From NCBI RefSeq assembly GCF_003024195.1, contig NZ_KZ679060.1, positions 34,679-98,678 of the forward strand: 64,000 bases of DNA, in the 5' to 3' direction. A program made the position numbers and the translations under genes. Under the pieces are notes generated by a model. It was not told the DNA's origin, searched no databases, and worked only from the letters and a program-made list of their open reading frames with translations. Source of the DNA: Streptomyces dioscori (GTDB taxonomy: Bacteria; Actinomycetota; Actinomycetes; Streptomycetales; Streptomycetaceae). Positions 1 to 8,806 of the stretch are shown here, one piece after another. Within the stretch, counting starts at the first letter, position 1, and each line of letters starts with the position of its first letter.

Positions 1-108
1 TTCCTGCGGGACACGATCATCGCCTACGGGCAGCGCCTGAGCTCCGGCGACCCGCAGTTCTCACTCGTTCCGCCGGACGGTTTCCGGATGGCGGAAGACG
101 CGTTCTGA
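1..108 (+). CDS. C-terminal fragment of an unidentified protein
   Basis: The first 35 codons read open from base 1 to a TGA, ending in the residues GFRMAEDAF. The start lies outside the window. It is 49 bases ahead of the TerY-like gene on the same strand, so it is probably an upstream member of the same operon. The visible part is too short to assign a family; a further vWA or phosphatase-type subunit would fit the context, but nothing seen proves it. Confidence 0.6.
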   Translation, partial: FLRDTIIAYGQRLSSGDPQFSLVPPDGFRMAEDAF

Positions 109-157
109 CGCGCGGCACCGAAGAAAGCAATCGCACAACGGACAAGGACAAGTGACG

Positions 158-838
158 ATGGTGGAAAGCAACAGGGGGCACTTGCTCCCCATCTACGTCC
201 TCGCCGACGAGTCGGGTTCGATGATGAACCACATCGACGACCTGAACGACGGGCTGAGGTCTCTGCACCAGGCGCTGCTCGGAGAGCCGATGGCGGCGGC
301 CAAGGTACGGCTCTCCGTGCTGGGCTTCTCGGACGACGTGATCGAGCGGGTGCACCTGGTGGACCTGCGCAGCGCGAACGAGTTCCCGCTGCTCCGCACC
401 CGCGGTATGACCAGTTACGCGGCGGCCTTCGAAGACCTGATCACCCGGATACCTGTCGACATCGCCGGCCTCAAGGCCGAGGGGTACCAGGTGCACCGGC
501 CCGCGGTGTTCTTCCTCACCGACGGGGTGCCGAACATGGGCGAGGACTGGTACGACGCGCGCCGCCGACTCACCGACCGCACGCTGACCCTGGGGGCGCC
601 GAACATCATCGCCTGCGGGATCTCGGATGCCGATGCGGAGATCATCAGCCAGGTCGCCACCCAGCCGGAGTTCGGCTTCGTCGCCAACGAGGGTGTGGAT
701 GTCGGTCCGGCCATTGCCAAGTTCTGCACCGCGCTCACCAAGAGCGTGATCGCGTCGGGCCGTTCGCTCACCTCGGCCTCTCCGCAGCTGGTGGTCGACA
801 AGCCGGAGAACTTCACTCTCGCGATTGATGTGATCTGA
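158..838 (+). CDS. TerY-like von Willebrand factor A (vWA) domain protein
   Basis: This is a single vWA domain filling nearly the whole 226-residue protein. The metal-ion-dependent adhesion site (MIDAS) is intact: DESGSM near residue 18, a threonine in TSYAAAF near 87, and the acidic loop FFLTDGVPNMG near 119. TerY-type vWA proteins act in the cytosol as metal-dependent scaffolds in Ter stress systems, where they occur with a PP2C phosphatase and a kinase, as here. ATG 158 is preferred because AAGGA at 144-148 lies nine bases upstream; an in-frame GTG at 152 is too close to it. The next gene starts two bases after this stop. Family is clear; substrate is unknown. Confidence 0.88.
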   Translation: MVESNRGHLLPIYVLADESGSMMNHIDDLNDGLRSLHQALLGEPMAAAKVRLSVLGFSDDVIERVHLVDLRSANEFPLLRTRGMTSYAAAFEDLITRIPVDIAGLKAEGYQVHRPAVFFLTDGVPNMGEDWYDARRRLTDRTLTLGAPNIIACGISDADAEIISQVATQPEFGFVANEGVDVGPAIAKFCTALTKSVIASGRSLTSASPQLVVDKPENFTLAIDVI

Positions 839-839
839 C

Positions 840-2039
840 GTGCTGTGGCCCTTCAGGCGCTCCGCCGAGGAACAGCAAGGGTGCCAGAAGCAGAAGGAGC
901 GGCAGGAGCGGCAGCGACCGAGGGAGCGAACGCCCGCGCACGAGCCCGAGGATCTGGCACCGGAGCCCACACGAACCGCGGACCGAACACCGCCGGCCAC
1001 AGCTCCGGCACCGGCCCCGGACCGGACTCCGGTCGTCGATCCCCGCCACGACCTCATGAACGACGCGAGGACACAACCCGAGGGAGGCGAGCCCGCCGAG
1101 CCGGTCCAGGAGCCCGCTCTCTCCGTCGAGCCGGAGCCGGTGACGGACGACCTCGCTCGGCTGTGGCGGCCTCTGAAGGTGGGTGAACCGTTGCCGCTCT
1201 TCGAGCCGAAGCCGCCCTCGGGTCTGTCCTACCGGCCGGACACCGTGTGCGACGGCTGGTCCACGAAGGAACTCCACCTGCGCCTCGCCTCCGTGCGCGG
1301 TTACCAGCACCGTGCCGACGGCAGCCCGCGTGAGGACGACGTGGCGGCGGCCTGGGATCGGCGTACCGGGACCGTGGTGTTCGCCGTCGCCGATGGGGTC
1401 TCCGCTGCCGAGCAGCCGCACATCGGCTCTCAGTTGGCGTGCCGCAGTGCGGTGGAGACGATGCTGGCGCAGGTGCGGGAAGGAGACGGCTTCGTGGCCG
1501 ACTGGGACCATCTGCTGAAAACGGTCCGTTGGCAACTGGTGGAACAGACCCGCCGCATCCTGCGCCACTCCGAGGCGGGGGCCGAGCAGACGGCCAGACT
1601 GCTGGCCACCACTCTGGTGGCGGGGACCGCGACGCCCGCTGAAGGGGAGGTGCGCATCCAGCTGGTCTCGATCGGGGACTCCGGAGCCTGGCAGATCAAA
1701 CGCGAGAACTTCTTCCAGGTGGTGGGCGGCAAGATGGCGGGCGCGGACGGGCTGGTCTCCTGCGCGGTGGATCCGCTGCCGTTCATCTCCGGTGTGATCC
1801 GTCCGACGTCCTTCCCCCTGGAACAGGGCACTGTCCTGCTCGTCGGAACGGACGGCTTCGGTGACCCTCTGGGGGACGGGGCGGGGGAAGTGGCCACGCT
1901 GTTCCGCGCCCGGCTGCGGCAGCCCGTGCCGCCGCTGGGCCTCGCCCACCTGCTGGACTTCTCACGGGAGACCTTCGACGACGACCGGACGCTCGTCGTC
2001 CTCTGGCTGCGGACCGAGACACCAGGAGGCAGGCCATGA
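840..2039 (+). CDS. PPM/PP2C-family serine/threonine phosphatase
   Basis: The 399-residue protein has a low-complexity, proline-rich and charged N-terminal third (about 1-110) and a C-terminal PPM phosphatase domain (about 145-395). Visible motifs are GSPREDD near 161, FAVADGVS near 181 (metal Asp and Gly), SIGDSGAW and TDGFGDPLG, which carry the acidic residues that hold the two metal ions. Family members remove phosphate from Ser/Thr and would oppose the kinase encoded next. It starts with GTG directly after the TerY-like gene, and its TGA overlaps the ATG of the kinase gene (ATGA), so the three are translationally coupled. No membrane segment is evident. Confidence 0.86.
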   Translation: MLWPFRRSAEEQQGCQKQKERQERQRPRERTPAHEPEDLAPEPTRTADRTPPATAPAPAPDRTPVVDPRHDLMNDARTQPEGGEPAEPVQEPALSVEPEPVTDDLARLWRPLKVGEPLPLFEPKPPSGLSYRPDTVCDGWSTKELHLRLASVRGYQHRADGSPREDDVAAAWDRRTGTVVFAVADGVSAAEQPHIGSQLACRSAVETMLAQVREGDGFVADWDHLLKTVRWQLVEQTRRILRHSEAGAEQTARLLATTLVAGTATPAEGEVRIQLVSIGDSGAWQIKRENFFQVVGGKMAGADGLVSCAVDPLPFISGVIRPTSFPLEQGTVLLVGTDGFGDPLGDGAGEVATLFRARLRQPVPPLGLAHLLDFSRETFDDDRTLVVLWLRTETPGGRP

Positions 2040-3766
2040 CGGTTCCGGTCAGCTATGCCCGGCCTGAGCAATTGGGAGACTACAAGGCACACCCATTGGG
2101 TGATGGCGGCCAGGGCGCGGTCTACGGGGTGCCCGTTCCGCCGGGAAGGTTCGCGGGCGAGTCCCTCGTCTACAAGGAGTTTTCGAAACCGCGAGAGACC
2201 GACAGCGACGTTCTCTACGACATGATCGTCTTCCGTGAAGAACTCAGCCGGTCCCACCGGCACGACTGGGCCTTCCTGGACGAGCGGTTGACCTGGCCGC
2301 TCGCGATGATCTATACGGGCAGCCGGCCGACCCAGTTAAAACCGTCGCTCAACCCCGGTATGCAGGTGCTTGGCTTCCTGATGCCCCGGCTCAAGCCGGA
2401 GTACCAGTTCAGCAGTATGGTGCTGGGCGGTTCGAAGGCGCAGGAAATGGCGTTCTTGCTCAACGAGGACGCGTTCGCCCAGCGGATCGAGCTGCCTTTT
2501 GTCAGCGACGAGAACCGGCTCTGCCTGCTCTCCGACCTTGCAGCGACACTGATCCGTCTGCACCGGCACGGCGTGACCGTCGGTGACCTTTCGCCGAAGA
2601 ACATCCTGTTTACGCTCGTCCCGACGCCCACGTGCCTGCTCATCGACTGCGACTCGATGCGTCTCAGGGGCAGGGACGTACAGAAGCAGGTCGAGACGGG
2701 CGACTGGGAGGTGCCGGAGGCCGCGAAGGCCACGACCGCCTCGGATTTGTTCAAGTTCGGGCTGATCGCGACCAGGCTCTTCAACCGGCACCAGACCAGT
2801 ACGGATCTCGGCGGTCTGCGCGGCATCGCGACCGATCTGGTGCATCTTGCGGAGCGCAGCGTGGACTTGGACCTGCGTACCCGGCCCTCGCCGGAGGAGT
2901 GGCTCCGGGCACTGGAACAGGCCCGGAGCCAGCAGAGGCAGAAGGTTCGGCTGACGCAGTCGAACCCGCATCTGAACGCCTGGATCCAGGCGCAGTCACC
3001 CGTCCGGCCCGCGCCGCCCGTCGGGCAGCAGCTCCCGCAACAGCCGAGGTCCCGGCCACAGTCCTCGCGCGGGCCCACCGCACCGCAGCCCACCCCGGCT
3101 CGGATTGTGGCGGCACCGTCCACTCCGACGCGGCCGACACCGTCGAATCCGACGTACTCACGGGTCGGACGTGCGGTGACCATGTTGCTGGTGGTATTCG
3201 TCATCATGTTCGTCATTGGCCTGCTGCTCGGGATGACCTCGGGCGGCTCGACCAACGGGTCGTCGTCGACGGTGGACTCGACCGTCAAGAGCGACACCGG
3301 CCCCGGCGGTCCGTCGCGAGCCGCCGATGTCCCGGGACGGGCCGAGGCGCCCGGCGCGAGCGTCGACTACTCCCAGGTCGCCGACGAGCCGGCGGCGGAC
3401 GAGGTGGCCACCCTGTTCGCCCGCTTCTACGGGGCTGTCAACGAACGAGACTACGACAGGGCCATGACGTACTACGACCCCGCGTCGAATGTGGTCGACA
3501 CCGGCTCCGCCGCGAGCCGCGAGGAGTGGACGCATGCCATGAGTACGACCGAGGAGACGGACATCGCCCTCAGGGCGCTGTCCGTCTCCGGCCCGTACAC
3601 CCTCGCCACGGTGAACTTCACCAGCCACCAGGACGTCGGCTATGGGCCCGTTTCGAACCCCAAGGACACCTGCGACGAATGGACGGTGACCTACCACCTG
3701 ACCCATACGAAGGGGTACCGCATCCTCAAGGCACCCAGAGAGGAGGTGAGTTATGCCTCCTGCTGA
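2036..3766 (+). CDS. membrane-anchored protein kinase-like protein with extracellular C-terminal domain
   Basis: Residues 20-300 form a divergent kinase fold: glycine loop LGDGGQGAVY (21-30), Lys47 in VYKEF, catalytic loop VGDLSPKN with Asp184 and Asn189, and metal Asp204 in DCD in place of DFG. The main catalytic residues are therefore present. A proline-rich linker (320-375) leads to one transmembrane helix (about 381-402), then an extracellular tail whose segment LFARFYGAVNERDYDRAM resembles the start of an NTF2/SnoaL-like domain and carries two cysteines. It is the kinase of a TerY-PP2C-kinase triad of the kind described for Ter stress systems. It overlaps the phosphatase gene by four bases and the next gene by fourteen. 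Confidence 0.8.
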   Translation: MTVPVSYARPEQLGDYKAHPLGDGGQGAVYGVPVPPGRFAGESLVYKEFSKPRETDSDVLYDMIVFREELSRSHRHDWAFLDERLTWPLAMIYTGSRPTQLKPSLNPGMQVLGFLMPRLKPEYQFSSMVLGGSKAQEMAFLLNEDAFAQRIELPFVSDENRLCLLSDLAATLIRLHRHGVTVGDLSPKNILFTLVPTPTCLLIDCDSMRLRGRDVQKQVETGDWEVPEAAKATTASDLFKFGLIATRLFNRHQTSTDLGGLRGIATDLVHLAERSVDLDLRTRPSPEEWLRALEQARSQQRQKVRLTQSNPHLNAWIQAQSPVRPAPPVGQQLPQQPRSRPQSSRGPTAPQPTPARIVAAPSTPTRPTPSNPTYSRVGRAVTMLLVVFVIMFVIGLLLGMTSGGSTNGSSSTVDSTVKSDTGPGGPSRAADVPGRAEAPGASVDYSQVADEPAADEVATLFARFYGAVNERDYDRAMTYYDPASNVVDTGSAASREEWTHAMSTTEETDIALRALSVSGPYTLATVNFTSHQDVGYGPVSNPKDTCDEWTVTYHLTHTKGYRILKAPREEVSYASC

Positions 3767-5309
3767 TGCTTCGCTCGCCTACTGGATCCTCCTGCTCCAC
3801 GTAGAGGACCTCTCGGGACGGGCGGAAGCGGTGCAGATGGTTCTCCGGGAGAAGCTGCGCGAATACGTCCGAAAGGCGCTGGGGGACGCGCGCGTGCGGA
3901 CCAGGGACTGTCAGGAGCGGGACCGGGACACCGGACTCGCTGTTCTCGTCTCCTCCTCGGCGTCACCGCTACCCCTCCTGCGTGAGTTCGTCCGGTCGCT
4001 CTGCGACAGTCTGGGCGGTCATGACGACGCGTTCCGGGAGACTCATCACCTCTCGGTACGACTGGGTGTGCATCACGGCATGGTCGCCGTCCACGGCCCG
4101 CACTGGTCGAGCCGGGCCATCAATGAGCTGATCCGGCTCGTCGAGGGCACACCGGCGGAGCCCATGAGGGGTGGCTCCGGTCTGCTGCTCGTCCTCTCGA
4201 ATGCCGTCCACCAGACCGTCGTGCTGGGCGGCCACTCGGGCATCCGCCCGTATGAGTACGGGCCTGTGCAGATCCCCGCCAGGGAGTCCGAGGACGGCAG
4301 TCTCGTCGCCTGGGCGACCGTTCCCCACCGAGGCGGTCCGCCGCGGTGGGCCACCCCTTCCCGAGATATACGGGACGAGTCGTCGCCCCGCACCGACCCC
4401 GGCGGCGATCTCGCCGAGTCCGAGGGGCAACCGGTTCCGGGGATCTCCGGCCCGATCATCCACCGGGACTTCCTTCTCGGCGCAGGCGGGCTGGGCAACG
4501 TGTACGCCGTGGTGCGTGAGGTGCCGGGGCTGTCCGGCCCGCTCGCGTACAAGGAGTACCACCGCCCGGATGTGCTCTCCCGGCCCGCCGTGCTGGAGGA
4601 CATGGTCCGGTTCTTCCGGGACCTGGCGCGGCGTTCGCCGGACGAGCACGCTTTCCTCGACTCCCGGCTGGTCTGGCCGTTGCAGATCGGCTACCGCGGG
4701 GGCAGCCCCGCCGGATACCTGATGCGGCGGATTCCGGAGGAGTACACCCTGAAGAGACCGGTTCTGGGCGGGGCGCGATCACAGGACCTGAGTTTCCTGA
4801 TGAACTCCGACAGTTACTCCGAACACATTGGGCTGTTCGTCGACGACGAACAGCGCCTGAGGCTGCTCAAGGACCTGGCGGGCGTCCTGGGCGTGCTCCA
4901 CGGCCACGGGATCGCGGTCGGTGACCTCTCGCCTATGAGCATCCTGTTCAGACTGGACGTCTGGCCGCGTTGTCTGCTCCTCGACTGCGACTCGATGCGG
5001 TTCGGAGGGCACTCCGCGCTGCCGCCGGCGGAGACAGCTGACTGGGAAGTTCCCGAGAGGGAGAAGGCCACGCGGGCGTCGGACGCGTACAAGTTCGGCC
5101 TGGTCGCGTTACGGCTGTTCAACCGTGACCAGGTCAGCACGGACAGTGCCGCGCTCGCCCGGCACTCGGACACGCTGGAGCGGTTGGCCGTGCGCAGCCT
5201 GTCCACACGACCGCGTGACCGCCCGGCGCTGGCACAGTGGATACTCCCGATCGAGCAGGCGCTGGCCGGATGCAAGCCGGACTTCACGATGGTTTCCGAG
5301 GTGATCTGA
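3753..5309 (+). CDS. degenerate nucleotide-cyclase-like domain fused to a kinase-like domain
   Basis: Residues 8-190 resemble the class III cyclase fold often found in Streptomyces signalling proteins (ILLLHVEDLSG, then RLGVHHGMVAVHG near 103). The positions of the two metal Asp residues appear to hold His16 and Thr60, so activity is doubtful. Residues 235-505 are a kinase domain related to the preceding gene: glycine loop LGAGGLGNVY, Lys267, Asp391 and DCD at 411-413. The catalytic Asn is Ser396 (VGDLSPMS), so this may be a pseudokinase. There is no membrane segment. A strong AGGAGGTG precedes the ATG and the gene overlaps its neighbour by 14 bases. The cyclase-like call is by eye. Confidence 0.72.
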   Translation: MPPADASLAYWILLLHVEDLSGRAEAVQMVLREKLREYVRKALGDARVRTRDCQERDRDTGLAVLVSSSASPLPLLREFVRSLCDSLGGHDDAFRETHHLSVRLGVHHGMVAVHGPHWSSRAINELIRLVEGTPAEPMRGGSGLLLVLSNAVHQTVVLGGHSGIRPYEYGPVQIPARESEDGSLVAWATVPHRGGPPRWATPSRDIRDESSPRTDPGGDLAESEGQPVPGISGPIIHRDFLLGAGGLGNVYAVVREVPGLSGPLAYKEYHRPDVLSRPAVLEDMVRFFRDLARRSPDEHAFLDSRLVWPLQIGYRGGSPAGYLMRRIPEEYTLKRPVLGGARSQDLSFLMNSDSYSEHIGLFVDDEQRLRLLKDLAGVLGVLHGHGIAVGDLSPMSILFRLDVWPRCLLLDCDSMRFGGHSALPPAETADWEVPEREKATRASDAYKFGLVALRLFNRDQVSTDSAALARHSDTLERLAVRSLSTRPRDRPALAQWILPIEQALAGCKPDFTMVSEVI

Positions 5310-5337
5310 CCCGAGGGGGAGGTCATACCGACTGTTC

Positions 5338-6018
5338 TCAGTCGCCGAATGCCTGTGCCTTCAGCTGGTCCACGGAGCGGATCAATAGTGACTGACGCCC
5401 CGTCACAATCCAACCTTGGCCGCGCCATTGCTCCAGTACTCGGCTGACCGTACGTCTGGAGCTGAGGATCAGGCCGGCCAGGTCATCCTGGGACAGGGGT
5501 AGCGCTATGCGTCTGCCGGTGCCGTCGGGCTCGCTGTACCCGCAGCGCTCGGCGAGGTCGAGGAGGAGTGCGGCCAGCCGGGTCGGGACGGGTTCGGTGA
5601 TGCCGGTCCGCTGGAGATCGGCCTCGCGCAGCCGCTGAGAGAGCGTCTGCTGCAACGCCCCGGCGACCCGGACGTTCCCGTGGGCAATGGCGTGGAAACG
5701 TCGGGCCGGCAGGTGCAGCAACTCGACCGATGTGGCAGTGTGCAGTGAGGCGGACCGGCGACGCCTCTCCAACCCGGCCTGCTCGCCCAGTAGTTCGCCG
5801 GGGCCGCGCAGGGCGAGCAGGGCACGGTAGCCGGCGTGCGACTGGGCGACAACCTTGACCCAGCCGTTCAGCAGTACGACCAAGTGGTCGGTTTCCTCGC
5901 CCTGGGCCAAGAACTGCTCATCGGCGGGGAGCGAAGTGTGGATCGCCGCGCGGCGCAGCGCGTCCTGGTCCGAGGGCTCCAGTACCTCCCAGAAAGTGGT
6001 GGTGCGGCGGAGTGTCAC
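5338..6018 (-). CDS. Crp/Fnr-family transcriptional regulator
   Basis: The 226-residue protein has an N-terminal cyclic-nucleotide-binding beta-roll (about 12-130) and a C-terminal winged helix (about 150-220; LSQDDLAGLILSSRRTVSRV is the recognition region). The phosphate-binding cassette is intact: GEL followed by RRSAS, matching the Arg-Ser-Ala that contacts the cyclic phosphate in E. coli CRP, so it probably senses a cyclic nucleotide. The GTG at 6018 follows the PycTM-like stop by five bases, implying one transcript. The gene ends 28 bases from, and convergent to, the kinase/cyclase-like operon. The start is moderately certain because the ribosome site (GAGG) is very close. Confidence 0.88.
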   Translation of the reverse strand: MTLRRTTTFWEVLEPSDQDALRRAAIHTSLPADEQFLAQGEETDHLVVLLNGWVKVVAQSHAGYRALLALRGPGELLGEQAGLERRRRSASLHTATSVELLHLPARRFHAIAHGNVRVAGALQQTLSQRLREADLQRTGITEPVPTRLAALLLDLAERCGYSEPDGTGRRIALPLSQDDLAGLILSSRRTVSRVLEQWRGQGWIVTGRQSLLIRSVDQLKAQAFGD

Positions 6019-6023
6019 GGTCC

Positions 6024-6518
6024 TCAGCCCAGCAGCCACGCTAGAACGACAGACGCGGAGCCGGCGATGGCGAGCATCAGCGATTGCCGCACTCGTTGGT
6101 GCTTGACCCATACGACTTGGCTCATGGTCACCAGCTGACGGGTCAGGCTTTCCAGCGGCGATACCTGGCCCAGCCGTTCGGCGAGATGTTGAGGATCCCA
6201 GTGCCGGAGGTCGCCGAAGTAGATGAAGTGGTTCTCTCTGTCGAGCCCGGGCTCGCTGCGTAGCCGTGGGCTGACCACGGACACCGCGGCCAGAGCGGCG
6301 AGTCCGAGCAGGGCCACGCCCAGCCAGAACAGGACCTTGGGCAGCGTGCTGTCCAGTTCTCCCAGCCTGTGTCCGGGACCGGATACGGCGATCAGCGCGC
6401 CCAGGGCCGCCGACTCCAGGGTGAGTGCGAATGCCGCCTTCGCGTCCACCTTTCCCGCCCAGTCGGTGAGAACTGTGTGGACCCGCCACGCGGTTTCCAC
6501 CGGATCGGTCTCTGCCAT
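6024..6518 (-). CDS. PycTM-like (Pycsar effector family) membrane protein
   Basis: The 164-residue protein has hydrophobic segments at about 29-46, 62-84 and 146-163. Between them is a soluble stretch with HFIYFGDLRHW (97-107), and VDAKAAFALT precedes the first helix. This layout and the YFGD motif match the PycTM family (formerly DUF5706), membrane effectors which in Pycsar antiphage systems respond to cCMP or cUMP and damage the inner membrane. It is the first gene of a two-gene operon with the Crp/Fnr gene. No intact cyclase is visible beside it; only the degenerate domain in the convergent operon. A run of G before the ATG serves as ribosome site. Confidence 0.78.
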   Translation of the reverse strand: MAETDPVETAWRVHTVLTDWAGKVDAKAAFALTLESAALGALIAVSGPGHRLGELDSTLPKVLFWLGVALLGLAALAAVSVVSPRLRSEPGLDRENHFIYFGDLRHWDPQHLAERLGQVSPLESLTRQLVTMSQVVWVKHQRVRQSLMLAIAGSASVVLAWLLG

Positions 6519-6612
6519 GGAGCCCCCCCGGCATCGGCTTTCCTGTACGACCGCGCAGGGGATGAGTATCGCACCGGGGGTCGTTGCCGGACCTGCTCTG
6601 TCATGAAGCGTG

Positions 6613-7170
6613 TCAGGCGTCCTCGGCCCATTCTCGCAGGGCGGCCTTGCTGGAGAAATCGGCGACGTTCTTGTCCAGCGGGTCGTCCGTGTACTGGTGG
6701 AAGCGCCACTTGGCCTGGATACGGGGCTTGCCCGCCGTCACGTAGTCCGCGATCCAGAGGCCGTCACCGGCGTAGGACGTGTCGTCGACGTTCAACCAGT
6801 AGCTCCGGTTGCAATAGAGGACGACCCTGTTGTTCGGGCGCAACTCCCTCACCTTGCGGATGAAGCGGTCCTTCTCGGCGTTGCTGGCGTGGGTTCCCTC
6901 GCCCGTCGTCTCCCAGTCGACGGCGAGGATGTCGCCGGCCTTCTCCGGGGCCTTGCTGACGAAGTACTCGGCCTGGGCCGTGAGGTTGCCGGGCCACAGG
7001 AAGTGGTAGAAACCCACCACGCAACCGGCGTCCCTGGCCCGCTTCGTCTGCGCGCTCAGCTTCGGGTTGACATAGGTCCGGCCTTCCGTGGCCTTGACGA
7101 AGACGAAGGACAGGCCCTCGGTGCTGTACGAGGACGACTGGTAGGCACTTACGTCGATGCCGCGCAGCAT
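6613..7170 (-). CDS. glycoside hydrolase family 25 lysozyme-like protein
   Basis: The 185-residue protein has the GH25 barrel signature: GIDVSAYQ at the N-terminus, FVFVKATEG, GFYHFL, then VDWETTG carrying the catalytic Asp-x-Glu pair, and near the C-terminus WRFHQYTDD. GH25 enzymes hydrolyse the beta-1,4 bond between N-acetylmuramic acid and N-acetylglucosamine in peptidoglycan. No signal peptide is visible from the ATG at 7170, which is supported by GGAG at 7178-7181, so export, if any, is by another route. It lies behind the PycTM-like gene on the same strand, 94 bases away. Confidence 0.85.
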   Translation of the reverse strand: MLRGIDVSAYQSSSYSTEGLSFVFVKATEGRTYVNPKLSAQTKRARDAGCVVGFYHFLWPGNLTAQAEYFVSKAPEKAGDILAVDWETTGEGTHASNAEKDRFIRKVRELRPNNRVVLYCNRSYWLNVDDTSYAGDGLWIADYVTAGKPRIQAKWRFHQYTDDPLDKNVADFSSKAALREWAEDA

Positions 7171-7340
7171 GCGTGACTCCTTGGTGCTGGGGTGGCCGGA
7201 AACACGGACCGTGCTTCCTGGGGCCTGTGGGGGGGGCAATCTCCTTTGTGGTGCCCGCACTTGGCCCCTACTACCCTCATGCACGTCAGCGCCCTGAAGG
7301 CCGCGCCGGAGCGCGCGCCCCTACGGCAGCCCCTGAGGCC

Positions 7341-8726
<1,386 letters not shown>

Positions 8727-8757
8727 GGGAACTCCTCAAAACGGGGTGGAACGGAAC

Positions 8758-8795
8758 GGGGTACCGCGCGCACCTTCCAGTGTGCGCGGTACCCC
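8758..8795 (-). terminator. hairpin between glyA and sdaA
   Basis: A 16-bp stem with one G-U pair (arms 8758-8773 and 8780-8795) encloses the six-base loop CTTCCA. It sits 12 bases past the glyA stop and 32 bases before the sdaA start. There is no U tract, which is usual for Streptomyces terminators. Confidence 0.7.
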
Positions 8796-8806
8796 GCGAA
8801 ACGGAA

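Noticed and set aside
3753..4330. Active adenylate or guanylate cyclase call for the N-terminal domain
   Set aside because: The positions of both metal-binding aspartates appear replaced by His and Thr.
5338..6534. Single long gene covering both Crp/Fnr and PycTM regions
   Set aside because: The PycTM-like gene is well supported in a different frame and stops at 6024; the Crp motifs begin only after GTG 6018.
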